This document shows, one piece after another, positions 43,129 through 51,586 of a stretch of 64,000 nt of DNA. Below the pieces are notes generated by a model that saw only the letters and a list, made by a program, of their open reading frames with translations, was not told the origin of the DNA and ran no database searches. The stretch lies in contig NZ_BIMF01000001.1 in the NCBI RefSeq assembly GCF_004000945.1, positions 124,001-188,000 on the forward strand, given 5' to 3'. Numbering within the stretch: position 1 is the first letter of the stretch; every line of letters starts with the position of its first letter. The DNA is from Paenibacillus lautus NBRC 15380 (GTDB lineage: Bacteria > Bacillota > Bacilli > Paenibacillales > Paenibacillaceae). The position numbers and the translations under genes were made by a program.

Positions 43129-43665
43129 TTGGAGTACCTGAAACAAATGGTGGCCGTAAATGAAGCAAGCACGGTGCTGAGCGATTTAATGGAGTCCTTC
43201 GGCCAGGACGTGTGGAACTATGCGTTCTTCCTAACAAAACGCAAAGATGCGGCTGATGATATCAGTCAGGACGTGTTCTTGAGAGCATTTAAGCACTGGA
43301 ATGATTTTCAGGGCCGGAGCTCTGTCAAAACATGGCTGTTCACCATCACCCGCAACCTGTCCCTGAACTATCTCAAAACTCCCTTTATGACAAGGGTATC
43401 TCTAACCGGCTGGATCGCCTCCAAACAGACTAAACCCTCTGCCGAAACAGAGTTTATGGATGCTGCTGCCGTCTCGCAGATTTGGAAGTACGTGATGGAG
43501 CTGCCGCCCAAATACCGGGAGGTGCTTATCCTGGAATCCCATTATCAGCTGCCGCGAAAAGAAATGGCGGAACTGCTCGGCATATCCGAAGGAACAATCA
43601 AATCCAGACTGCACCGGGCTCGCGCCCGAATGGAAAAGATGTTGAAAGGAGAGGATGTCCAGTGA
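43129..43665 (+). CDS. ECF-type RNA polymerase sigma factor
   Basis: The 178-residue protein has sigma region 2 (VWNYAFFLTKRKDAADDISQ and DVFLRAFKHWNDFQGRSSVK) and region 4 (LPPKYREVLILESHYQLPRK and ISEGTIKSRLHRARARM). It lacks regions 1 and 3, as ECF sigmas do. TTG 43129 is chosen because GAGGTG lies eight bases upstream; ATG 43123 would overlap that site. It overlaps the following membrane protein gene by four bases, the usual sigma/anti-sigma order. Its probable target promoter lies directly upstream. Confidence 0.92.
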   Translation: MEYLKQMVAVNEASTVLSDLMESFGQDVWNYAFFLTKRKDAADDISQDVFLRAFKHWNDFQGRSSVKTWLFTITRNLSLNYLKTPFMTRVSLTGWIASKQTKPSAETEFMDAAAVSQIWKYVMELPPKYREVLILESHYQLPRKEMAELLGISEGTIKSRLHRARARMEKMLKGEDVQ

Positions 43666-44681
43666 AGACCGAACAAGAGCCGCAGCCGGATTGGATACAG
43701 GGACTCGCTTCTTCTCCATTCAATGAGCCGATGTTTACCGAGAAGATGAAATCCAGTGTATTGAACAGTGCCGCTAACGGCTCTGTAAAGAAGGGCCGAA
43801 ACAAACGGAGGTCTCCAACGCGTCTGCGTGTTATAAGCGTAAGTGCATTCATGATTCTTCTTCTAGCGGCGGTATGGGGATGGCGTGAGTCCCCTGCGCT
43901 TCAACGGATGATCCCCAGCCAGGGCTGGGGGTACGCAGCCAAATGGACTCCCCGCAACGTATACACGGAGAATGGAGTAGATAAACTTCAGGCGGTCCAG
44001 GGTGGTGATTTTACCGCGGGTTCTCCGGCCGGTGCCTGGTGGAATCTGTTAACCCCAATTCAAGCCCTTGAAGGGAAAACGATCCGCATAACCGCCGTAC
44101 ACCGGGATACGGGAACTACCCTTGAAGAGCTTGCCGAGACGGAGATTACCTCCGATATGGCTTACGATAACTTCACCCGAGTCTCTTCCCGCTTTGCCCT
44201 GCCGCTCTCCGGGTTATGGCGATTCGACGTGATGGTGGATCAGGAGAAATACGGCGATATCGTGATTGATGTGCCGGACAGCAGCTGGGAGCCGAGCCCG
44301 AGCTTCGTTTCGGCTGCTTCTGAAGACCCGGTGGAGGCGATGCTGTCCTCCCAGTTTCCTCCCACTGAAATGACCGGCATTAAGGGACATCTCGGCTTTA
44401 TTGATCCTGGGTTTATCGCAGGTCACCCCAATAAATATATGTGGCACTTTTGGGGAAGCAAAGAGGAATTAACGGGGGATCTGGTCATCACCGCCGTGAA
44501 ACAAAATTCGTCAAAGATCATCGATGTATTTAAATCTCGCGTCACTCCTTATCCTCATAATGGTGCCGATGCCTCATTGCCGACAACGATGTCACTTCCT
44601 TCGCCTGGACTGTGGCGCATCATGGTCTCGATCAACGGTCAATTGTTCGGCAGCGTCATTGTCGAAGTTGCTAAACCATAA
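43662..44681 (+). CDS. Membrane protein, candidate anti-sigma factor
   Basis: The 339-residue protein has about 55 cytoplasmic residues (QPDWIQGLASSPFNEPMFTE, then a very basic KKGRNKRRSPTRLR), one membrane helix (VISVSAFMILLLAAVWGW) and an extracytoplasmic region of about 260 residues rich in beta strands (SGLWRFDVMVDQEKYGDIVI and SPGLWRIMVSINGQLFGSVI). The two repeated GLWR units suggest an internal duplication of an Ig-like domain. GTG 43662 follows GGAGAGG, overlapping the sigma gene. No zinc HxxxCxxC anti-sigma motif is seen, so the inhibitory role rests on position and topology. Confidence 0.75.
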   Translation: MKTEQEPQPDWIQGLASSPFNEPMFTEKMKSSVLNSAANGSVKKGRNKRRSPTRLRVISVSAFMILLLAAVWGWRESPALQRMIPSQGWGYAAKWTPRNVYTENGVDKLQAVQGGDFTAGSPAGAWWNLLTPIQALEGKTIRITAVHRDTGTTLEELAETEITSDMAYDNFTRVSSRFALPLSGLWRFDVMVDQEKYGDIVIDVPDSSWEPSPSFVSAASEDPVEAMLSSQFPPTEMTGIKGHLGFIDPGFIAGHPNKYMWHFWGSKEELTGDLVITAVKQNSSKIIDVFKSRVTPYPHNGADASLPTTMSLPSPGLWRIMVSINGQLFGSVIVEVAKP

Positions 44682-44816
44682 ATTTGGCGGTGCCTAAAGA
44701 TACATGCCGCTGACTGTTAACTCAAGCACGCCTCACGGCAAGCCTCCTAGTCAAACAACGGAGGAAGCCGTTGCCTTGACCCTACCCGTTGAAATGAAAT
44801 TGATTCCATCAAATAA

Positions 44817-44859
44817 GGCTGCCTCGGTCTGTAGAACATCTACAGAACCGAGGCAGCCT
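44817..44859. terminator. Terminator between the anti-sigma-like and lipoprotein genes
   Basis: GGCTGCCTCGGTCTGTAG pairs with CTACAGAACCGAGGCAGCC with one unpaired base. No good T run follows on the plus strand; on the minus strand CCTTATTTG follows. It lies between convergent genes. Confidence 0.75.
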
Positions 44860-44915
44860 CTTCATGAGGAATATCAATCATTTCATATTCCGCTTATTTC
44901 ATCACCCAAACAGCA

Positions 44916-45794
44916 TTAATCCGCGTTCAATGCTTCCTTCGGCACTTCAATCTTGCTGATTTCGTTATGCTTGGAGTAGGCGCTCTTCATTTTCATATCC
45001 AAGGATACCTTCTGACCTTCGGCATCCATTGCCATTACCATGTCCAAATCGGTTGTTACCGGCAGGTAAGACTCCTTCTGTACGCCATAGATAATATGAA
45101 TGCTCTTGATATCCATTTGATCCATCATGGCTTCCATCTGCGGATCGTTGCCCGCTTGGCTCATCATGGACTTGGCAAGCTCCTTCAGATTGTCGCCGGA
45201 AACATCCGCCGTCAGGACGTATGTGTCTCCGTCCTCCGTTACTTTGAAGTCCTTAGCGAGGGTCTTGAACTGCTCTACCTGCTGCTCTGGACTCGCACTG
45301 CTCATATCCAGGCTGTCGCGGATCTCCTGCTCCGATTCCTTCGGAACCTGCATCCATTGACCATCCATAAGCATGTAAATGCCGTCTTCCGTTATATACT
45401 GCTTCATCTCGACCTTGCCTTCCGGAGAATCCATCACAACGTTCTGCATCATCTCCACCGGCTCGAGCGTAAGTTCCGAATCAAGCGACATATTGACGTC
45501 TTGCTCCTGCTTCTCTTCGCCTTCAATCACGATATGCTGCTTGACATCGGCTTTCATCGCAAAGCTCTTCAAATTCTGGGAAGCTTCAGCCGATTTCTGA
45601 AGAAGCTCGTCAGCAGTTGGAAGAGCATCCTCCTTCGGTTCTTCTTTAGCTGGCGGCGTCTCTGTCGAAGGAGTCGTCCCTTGTTCCGTTGCCGGCGGCG
45701 TTGCAGCGTCGTCTGCTGCTTTGTTGTCCTTGCCGCATGCTGTCATGCTCATAACCAAAATTGCCCCTAGTAATACTGCTGTCCACTTCTTCAA
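44916..45794 (-). CDS. DUF6612-like lipoprotein
   Basis: The 292-residue protein has a lipoprotein signal (LVMSMTACGKD, Cys near residue 20), a Pro/Thr/Glu-rich linker (about 25-60) and a soluble domain: LLQKSAEASQNLKSFAMKAD, NMSLDSELTLEPVEMMQNVV, YMLMDGQWMQVP and IHIIYGVQKESYLPVTTDLD. This fits the DUF6612 family of surface lipoproteins with LolA/LppX-like folds; function unknown. GGAGGAAAT precedes the ATG. It is divergent from ypsA. Confidence 0.82.
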   Translation of the reverse strand: MKKWTAVLLGAILVMSMTACGKDNKAADDAATPPATEQGTTPSTETPPAKEEPKEDALPTADELLQKSAEASQNLKSFAMKADVKQHIVIEGEEKQEQDVNMSLDSELTLEPVEMMQNVVMDSPEGKVEMKQYITEDGIYMLMDGQWMQVPKESEQEIRDSLDMSSASPEQQVEQFKTLAKDFKVTEDGDTYVLTADVSGDNLKELAKSMMSQAGNDPQMEAMMDQMDIKSIHIIYGVQKESYLPVTTDLDMVMAMDAEGQKVSLDMKMKSAYSKHNEISKIEVPKEALNAD

Positions 45795-45859
45795 TCGAAT
45801 TTCCTCCTAAAATATGTATTCCGGGTTACTTACCCATTCTATACGATTTGTAACATCGA

Positions 45860-45888
45860 TTGATCAAAATTTCCGAAAAAGGTACACT
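45860..45888 (+). promoter_or_regulatory. Sigma-A promoter of ypsA
   Basis: TTGATC (45860-45865) and TACACT (45883-45888) are 17 bases apart, about 32 bases before the ypsA start. Confidence 0.5.
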
Positions 45889-45919
45889 AGACCTAATTCT
45901 TGTCAGGGAGCGTGCTCGA

Positions 45920-46480
45920 TTGGAAAACCTTCTGATTACCGGATATCGGGCCCACGAGCTCGGTATTTACAACAACAAACACCAAGGCATACCTTATATA
46001 CGCAAAGCAATTGCCAACCGCTTGGTTCCGCTGCTTGAGGAAGGCCTCCAGTGGGTCATCACTCCCGGCCAATATGGCGTGGACCTGTGGGCCATTGAAG
46101 CGGCTATCGAACTAAAGTCCCAATACCCCGACCTGAAATGCTCCATTCTGACGGCCTACCAGAATCCCGAGGAGCAATGGAATGAGGATAAAAAAGCTTA
46201 TTTTCAGGAAGTGATGAAGGGGGTAGACTTCTATGCGCCTGTCAGTAAGAGCCCTTATCAGGGGCCGTGGCAATTTACGGCCAGAGACGATTTGCTTCTC
46301 CGCAAAACTGATGGCATTCTGCTCGTGTATGACGAAGACGGCGGCGAAGCCAGCCCCAAGTTCATCAAAGAACGAGCGCTGAAGAAGCAGGCAGCGGACG
46401 GCTACCGCTTCATCAGCATCGGTTCGGAGGAGATACAGGCTGTTGCAGACGAAGAGAACATGTCGCAGGATTTTTACTAG
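45920..46480 (+). CDS. ypsA: YpsA-like SLOG-superfamily protein (DUF1273)
   Basis: The 186-residue product matches YpsA: LLITGYRAHELGIYNNKHQG at the start, QWVITPGQYGVDLWAIEAA, AYQNPEEQWNEDKKAYFQEV and LLVYDEDGGEASPKFIKERA. YpsA has a SLOG (Rossmann-like) fold that binds ADP-ribose-type ligands and affects cell division in Bacillus. TTG 45920 follows AGGGAG by nine bases and gives a length close to Bacillus YpsA (about 180); the upstream open frame has no better site and its first codons overlap the promoter. Confidence 0.88.
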   Translation: MENLLITGYRAHELGIYNNKHQGIPYIRKAIANRLVPLLEEGLQWVITPGQYGVDLWAIEAAIELKSQYPDLKCSILTAYQNPEEQWNEDKKAYFQEVMKGVDFYAPVSKSPYQGPWQFTARDDLLLRKTDGILLVYDEDGGEASPKFIKERALKKQAADGYRFISIGSEEIQAVADEENMSQDFY

Positions 46481-46586
46481 GCTCGCTTGCTCCCCGGTTA
46501 CCACTTCAATCCGCCAGAGGAGGAAATGAGAAGAGGAGCTAACTAAATGAACCTGTGGCAATATTACACATGAGAAGCGGTGGAGC

Positions 46587-47279
46587 ATGCGAATTAACAA
46601 ATATATAAGTGAAACGGGATTTTGCTCGCGCAGAGAAACCAACCGATTGATTGCGGCCGGACGGATTACGATCAATGGCAAGGTGTGTGAAAAAGGGGCG
46701 GATGTTGAACTGCACGATCTCGTATTGATAGATGGGAAGGAAATTCCTCATCATGATAGCGAGGCGGTTTACCTGGCTCTCAATAAACCCATCGGTATTG
46801 TCTGTACGGCAGCAGAACATGTGGCGGGAAACATTATTCAGTTTGTTAACTATCCATCGCGCATATTTGCCATTGGTAGGCTGGATAAAGCCTCTGAAGG
46901 TTTGATTTTGCTTACGAATGACGGAGATATTGTGAACAAAATGATGCGTTCGGAACATAATCATGAGAAAGAATATGTGGTGACCGTGGACAAACCCGTT
47001 ACGGACGAATTTATGCAAGCGATGTCTCAAGGTGTTGAAATCCTGAACGTAGTAACCAAACCATGCACGGTTTACAGGCAAAGCGAAGATGTATTTCGTA
47101 TCATTTTGACACAGGGCCTTAATCTGCAAATCCGCAGAATGTGTAAAGCCTTGGGGTACAGAGTGCTGAAGCTGGAGCGTGTCCGAATTATGAATATTAC
47201 GCTGGATCAACTGGAACGGGGTGAGTGGAGGCATTTGGAGGAAAAGGAACTGCATAAGCTCCTGTTTATGTTGACCTAG
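46587..47279 (+). CDS. rluF: 23S rRNA pseudouridine synthase RluF-like
   Basis: The 230-residue protein has an N-terminal S4 RNA-binding domain (RINKYISETGFCSRRETNRL, then AAGRITINGK) and an RsuA-type catalytic domain with GRLDKASEGLILLTNDGD, the catalytic Asp being in RLD. FRIILTQGLNLQIRRMCKAL supports the RluF subgroup, which modifies U2604 of 23S rRNA. GGTGGAG precedes the ATG by one or two bases, a close site. The gene follows ypsA by about 106 bases. Its A/T content looks somewhat higher than its neighbours. Confidence 0.88.
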   Translation: MRINKYISETGFCSRRETNRLIAAGRITINGKVCEKGADVELHDLVLIDGKEIPHHDSEAVYLALNKPIGIVCTAAEHVAGNIIQFVNYPSRIFAIGRLDKASEGLILLTNDGDIVNKMMRSEHNHEKEYVVTVDKPVTDEFMQAMSQGVEILNVVTKPCTVYRQSEDVFRIILTQGLNLQIRRMCKALGYRVLKLERVRIMNITLDQLERGEWRHLEEKELHKLLFMLT

Positions 47280-47331
47280 GCGAAGGTGACCTCGGTGCAA
47301 GATGCCATCAAACATGGTAGGAACATAAAAA

Positions 47332-47425
47332 AGCCATTTTTCAACTTTGTCCATGCTGGCCAACGAAAGCCCCCAAGGTTTACGTCATAACCCCCGGTAT
47401 CATGTCGAATTTTTGAAAAATGGCT
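47332..47425. repeat. Inverted repeat flanking a 68-base loop
   Basis: AGCCATTTTTCAA (47332-47344) and TTGAAAAATGGCT (47413-47425) are perfect 13-base inverted arms. The region sits between the convergent rluF and ald genes. The loop is long for a terminator; it may be an element end or an RNA hairpin. Confidence 0.5.
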
Positions 47426-47449
47426 CTACATGCTTTAAACTTGTTATCT

Positions 47450-48568
47450 CTATGCCAGCAAATAATCGTCAATGCTGGTATACGCATAACCATGAGCCGC
47501 CGCAACCGCTTCATAGGTTACCTTGCCGTCGATGACATTAATGCCCTTGGCAAGCGCTTTATCATGACGTGCGGCAGTCCGTAGTCCTTTACTTGCTATT
47601 CTCAACCCATAGGGTGCCGTTACATTGGTCAGTGCCATGGTGGAGGTTCTGGCTACGGCGCCCGGCATGTTGGCTACAGCATAATGGATAACACCATGCT
47701 TTTCATAGGTCGGGTTGTCATGCGTGGTGATCCGGTCGATCGTCTCAATGGAGCCTCCTTGATCAATCGCCACATCCACGATGACCGATCCCGGACTCAT
47801 CTCTTTTACCATCTCTTCCGTTACGAGGCGCGGGGCCCGTGCACCGGGAATCAATACCGCACCCACGACAAGGTCGGCGGCCTTCACCGTTTCCGCAATG
47901 TGATACGGATCGGACATGATCGTTTTGACCCGCCCCTGGAAAAGATCATCCAGTTGACGAAGTCGGCCGGGATTAATATCGAGGATGCTGACGTCCGCCC
48001 CGAGCCCCAGCGCAATCCTTGCCGCATTGGTGCCAACGATGCCGCCGCCGATAACGGCGACCTTACCCGGTGCGACGCCCGGTACGCCGCTTAGAAGGAC
48101 ACCCTTGCCGCCGTGCGCTTTTTCCAGGAAATGCGCCCCGATTTGAATGGACATTCTACCTGCCACTTCACTCATCGGTGTCAGCAGCGGCAAGCTGCCA
48201 TCCGTCAATTGTATCGTTTCATAAGCAACGGCACTCACCTTACGGTCAACGAGCGCTTTGGTCAGTTCCGGCTCGGGGGCCAGGTGCAGATACGTGTATA
48301 GGATCATTTCCTCTTGAAAGTATTCATATTCCTCTTGCAGGGGTTCTTTCACCTTCACAACCATCTCGGCTTTCCACGCTTCGGCAGCCGTTGCAACCAC
48401 CTTGGCTCCAGCCGCTCTATATGCTTCATCCGTAAAACCGATCCCAAGGCCGGCACCGGATTGTACGAGAACTTCGTGCCCGGCATTTCTGAAGCTGACG
48501 ACCGTACCCGGCGTCATGCCTACGCGGCTTTCGTTATTTTTGATTTCTTTGGGAACCCCAATAATCAT
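47450..48568 (-). CDS. ald: Alanine dehydrogenase
   Basis: Ald interconverts L-alanine and pyruvate plus ammonia with NAD; in Bacillus it supports growth on alanine and sporulation. The 372-residue product starts [20 protein letters not shown] and has the substrate Lys/His region ([13 protein letters not shown] and [10 protein letters not shown]), the NAD motif [20 protein letters not shown] and [10 protein letters not shown]. Start M at 48568 follows GGAGG by seven bases; ATG 48574 directly abuts it. The first ten residues match Bacillus Ald. It is a single-gene unit. Confidence 0.95.
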   Translation of the reverse strand: MIIGVPKEIKNNESRVGMTPGTVVSFRNAGHEVLVQSGAGLGIGFTDEAYRAAGAKVVATAAEAWKAEMVVKVKEPLQEEYEYFQEEMILYTYLHLAPEPELTKALVDRKVSAVAYETIQLTDGSLPLLTPMSEVAGRMSIQIGAHFLEKAHGGKGVLLSGVPGVAPGKVAVIGGGIVGTNAARIALGLGADVSILDINPGRLRQLDDLFQGRVKTIMSDPYHIAETVKAADLVVGAVLIPGARAPRLVTEEMVKEMSPGSVIVDVAIDQGGSIETIDRITTHDNPTYEKHGVIHYAVANMPGAVARTSTMALTNVTAPYGLRIASKGLRTAARHDKALAKGINVIDGKVTYEAVAAAHGYAYTSIDDYLLA

Positions 48569-48725
48569 CCCCATGCCTCCTTAATGGTGAACTTTGCCTA
48601 TCTAATTGAATTGTAACCATTTTTACCCAAACTGTGTACCTGTCTAAGGTCAGGGATTGTCCATCCGAATTTGTATCTAGGTATTCGTAGTATATGCAGG
48701 TAAAAGATGAACGGAATCCAGAAAA

Positions 48726-48791
48726 AAACACTTCTGGCAGAGGGATTATAGCGGATTTTTGTCCGTTATACCATCCACGCCCAAAGTGTTT
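48726..48791 (-). terminator. Terminator-like hairpin after the GH4 gene
   Basis: Outer arms AAACACTT (48726-48733) and AAGTGTTT (48784-48791) pair, and an inner palindrome TATAGCGGA/TCCGTTATA (48748-48770) forms a second hairpin. On the minus strand seven T follow the outer stem. The inner part resembles the GGAC/GTCC units seen elsewhere, so a dispersed element may have been incorporated. Confidence 0.6.
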
Positions 48792-48859
48792 GTTTAATAC
48801 GCATTTATGAAACTCTAAGTATTTCTATTGTTTGATACCTTCGTTAATGTGCAACCGGT

Positions 48860-50359
48860 TTACCCTTTTTCGCGATCCTTCCCTTTGTCGGATTCACCTG
48901 CGTTTTTGTTTGCCTTCTCCCGATCGAGCTGCATCTCCTCCACCGTCTTCACCTTGAGTCTGGCGGCTCCTTCATATGGACGGGTAGGGATCAGATTGCC
49001 CGCTGTTAGACGTACCTTCGCATCGGCGATCGAAGCCGCGTACTGAGGAAGCCATGCTTCACCGGCTACCAGCATTTCATCAACCAGCTGCCAGATTTCC
49101 TTCGGATTACATACCGCTCCGACCAGCGGATCCATCATAAATGCCTGACGAAGCAGCTTGTCATCTCCATGAACCGCCGCTTCAACCGCCAGCCGTTGAA
49201 CGGATATGCTTGCGTTGCACACCGCAGCCGGCCCTAACGGTAAACTCCCTACATGCGGCATGGAAATGCCGTTGCGGTCGACGTAACCCGGCGCCTCAAT
49301 GATGGCATCTTCCGGCAGATTTGCGATAATGCCTTCATTCACGACATTAAAATGTCCCCGGTATACCCGGCCGGTCTCCAAACCTTCAATAATGTAGGAG
49401 CCGTGCTCCTCTCCCCGTTGCTCCGGCGTGTATTCCATAGCCGGATCTTTCATCCAGTTCGGGAAATCGGTCTCGAACCAGTTGCGTCCCTCGGTACAGA
49501 CTCGCAAATATCCGCCCGTCTCTCCATTGATCCAGCTGCTGAGGTCAATCCACTCCGTAATTTCCTCCGGCCGTTTACGGTACCAAGGAACATATTCGCT
49601 TAGATGGCCGTTGGATTCGGTGCTGTAATATCCGAAACGCCGCAGCATATCGATGCGAACCTTCTCTGTCCTGCTGTACTCCGAATGTCGTTCAAATGCC
49701 TCCAGCAGCCCAGCCGTCAAGTCCTTGCCTTGATGTGAGGCTTGAATATACCAAGTCTGATGATTAATCCCGGCACAGACAATATCGACCTCTTGTTTTT
49801 TCAAGCCATACACCTCGGCGATCTGATGATGCCCATGCTGCACGCCATGGCATAAACCAATCGTCCGCACGCCGCCATACTGATTGCATGCCCATGTCAG
49901 CATGGCCATCGGATTCGAATAGTTCAATAGCAGAACGTCAGGTGCGCACACCTCGCGAATATCCCGGCAAATGTTCAGCATCTCGGGGATTCCCCGCTGG
50001 CCATACATAATGCCGCCTGCACAGAGCGTGTCGCCCACGCATTGATCGATGCCATATTTCAGCGGAATGTCCACATCCGTACGGAATGCCTCCAGTCCGC
50101 CCACGCGAATGGTGCAGATGACATATTTGGCATCCTGCAGGGCTTGTCTTCGATCCGTGGTGGACTGGATTGCAATCGACAGTCCATTCTCGGTAATGTC
50201 CCGCTGACACAATTCCGTGACCATATCCAGGTTATGCTGGCTGATGTCGGTGAAAGCAACCTCGATATCCCTGAACTCCGGTACAGTCAACAAGTCACGC
50301 AGAATTCCCCGGGTAAAACCGATGCTTCCCGCTCCGATAAAAGCAACCTTAAATGACAT
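48860..50359 (-). CDS. GH4 family glycosidase (alpha-galactosidase/alpha-galacturonidase type)
   Basis: The 499-residue GH4 enzyme uses NAD and a divalent metal to oxidise, eliminate and re-add across the glycosidic bond. The NAD site is VAFIGAGSIGFTRGILRDLL (residues 6-25 from M4), and LLLNYSNPMAMLTWAC and GLCHGVQHGHHQIAE hold the metal/catalytic region. CHGV in place of CHS may favour LplD-like alpha-galacturonidase, but this is recalled, not tested. ATG 50359 follows GGGAG by eight bases. The AraC-type gene upstream, 107 bases away on the same strand, probably regulates it. The C-terminal 20 residues are lysine/glutamate-rich. Confidence 0.86.
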   Translation of the reverse strand: MSFKVAFIGAGSIGFTRGILRDLLTVPEFRDIEVAFTDISQHNLDMVTELCQRDITENGLSIAIQSTTDRRQALQDAKYVICTIRVGGLEAFRTDVDIPLKYGIDQCVGDTLCAGGIMYGQRGIPEMLNICRDIREVCAPDVLLLNYSNPMAMLTWACNQYGGVRTIGLCHGVQHGHHQIAEVYGLKKQEVDIVCAGINHQTWYIQASHQGKDLTAGLLEAFERHSEYSRTEKVRIDMLRRFGYYSTESNGHLSEYVPWYRKRPEEITEWIDLSSWINGETGGYLRVCTEGRNWFETDFPNWMKDPAMEYTPEQRGEEHGSYIIEGLETGRVYRGHFNVVNEGIIANLPEDAIIEAPGYVDRNGISMPHVGSLPLGPAAVCNASISVQRLAVEAAVHGDDKLLRQAFMMDPLVGAVCNPKEIWQLVDEMLVAGEAWLPQYAASIADAKVRLTAGNLIPTRPYEGAARLKVKTVEEMQLDREKANKNAGESDKGKDREKG

Positions 50360-50466
50360 TCTATCCACTCCCTAGCTGCAAATTAGATTGTAGTTATTGT
50401 AGCAATCGAGCGGTAGAAAGCGTTATCAAAATCATGACCTCTTGAACTCTTCCGAGTCAAAAATCC

Positions 50467-51387
50467 TCACTTCTTATCTGCTACGGCATCCGGATCACCA
50501 TATTTCCAGGCATTCCGGTCCTTCCGCAGCCGATATTCCACCGGCGTGGTTCCCGTATACTTCTTGAACAACATATGGAAATACTGCCGGCTGCCAACAC
50601 CCACATAATCCGATATTTCATGTATGGGGATATCCGTCTGCTCCAGCAGCATTTTGGCCTTTTCCATGCGAATCATGGTCAGATACTCGGTGATTGTCCT
50701 GCCCGTTCCTCTGCGAAATACCCGATGCAAGTAGCCGGGATGCAGATTCACCTCGGCGGCAACGTCCTTCACCTGAATATTGCGGTCATAGTTCTGATGC
50801 AAGAAATCGACACTTCGTTTAATATAGAACTCGCTCTGCTGCACTTCGCTGCGTTCCCTTTCTTCATACAGACGGGCAATGCATACAAGCAATTGAATAA
50901 ACAGCATATGCGTCATCATTCTGCCCTCGGTCCCTCTCTGATCGAGTTCAAGCACGAGGCTCTTGAGCACCGGATATACCTCCTCCTTATCCGCTAGCAC
51001 CAAGTAGGGAAACGGCCGATTCAGGAGAAAAGACACCTCTTGCTCCTCACCGGCAATCTGCCTAAGAGAAAGCGTCCTCCCTTCACTTTCCATAAACCCG
51101 AACTCCACATTCAGCATTCGGCAGGAGACCGCCTGCTCAACGATTAACCGATGCGGGACATCGGCATCCAGCACCATAAACTCCCCTTTTTTGAGCGTGA
51201 CGCTCTTTTCCGTATCGCCTACCTTCACGTCAATCCGGCATACCCCTGAAATCATATACATAATCTCGGTTGAATCATGCTGATGGTAAGGCATTTCATA
51301 ATCCATCCACTGCTTATAATAATAGGCGTTAAAGCGCGGGACATAATCTCCCTCTTCTAACATCTGCTGAAACAAGCTGCCATTCAC
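50467..51387 (-). CDS. AraC family regulator with cupin-like sensor domain
   Basis: The 306-residue regulator has an N-terminal cupin-like AraC_binding domain (YKQWMDYEMPYHQHDSTEIM, then LKKGEFMVLDADVPHRL) and a C-terminal pair of helix-turn-helix motifs (VKDVAAEVNLHPGYLHRVFR and EISDYVGVGSRQYFHMLFKK). The H-x-H-x6-E metal/sugar-binding residues are in YHQHDSTE. GTG 51387 follows GGAGG by ten bases. It is just upstream of the GH4 gene on the same strand, suggesting it activates that glycosidase in response to the released sugar. Confidence 0.88.
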   Translation of the reverse strand: MNGSLFQQMLEEGDYVPRFNAYYYKQWMDYEMPYHQHDSTEIMYMISGVCRIDVKVGDTEKSVTLKKGEFMVLDADVPHRLIVEQAVSCRMLNVEFGFMESEGRTLSLRQIAGEEQEVSFLLNRPFPYLVLADKEEVYPVLKSLVLELDQRGTEGRMMTHMLFIQLLVCIARLYEERERSEVQQSEFYIKRSVDFLHQNYDRNIQVKDVAAEVNLHPGYLHRVFRRGTGRTITEYLTMIRMEKAKMLLEQTDIPIHEISDYVGVGSRQYFHMLFKKYTGTTPVEYRLRKDRNAWKYGDPDAVADKK

Positions 51388-51432
51388 AACACGTGTTCCT
51401 CCCTTCGTCCGAGCAGTGCAACTGATTTATGG

Positions 51433-51474
51433 ACAAAAACTTCTATCGACGTACTTCACAGAAGACAGACCGCG
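51433..51474. repeat. Dispersed intergenic repeat, copy 1
   Basis: ACAAAAAC is followed by TTCTATCGACGTACTT, CAC and AGAAGACAGACCGC. A second copy at 57307-57348 shares TCTATCGACGTACTT and CAGAAGACAG with CCGC, differing only by a few bases in the joints. Both copies are in short intergenic gaps, both upstream of a terminator on the minus strand. Confidence 0.7.
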
Positions 51475-51536
51475 TTTAGGAGTAGTTTTAGGTGTATTAA
51501 AATCTCACAGCGTACATAAATCGTCACTTTATATAT

Positions 51537-51564
51537 AAAAAAAGCCTGGCCCTTAGGCCAAGCT
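51537..51564 (-). terminator. Terminator of the chemoreceptor gene
   Basis: AAGCCTGGCC (51543-51552) pairs with GGCCAAGCTT (51555-51564) with one mismatch; on the minus strand it is followed by six or more T. Confidence 0.85.
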
Positions 51565-51586
51565 TATCATCAATATGCCAGTGGTG

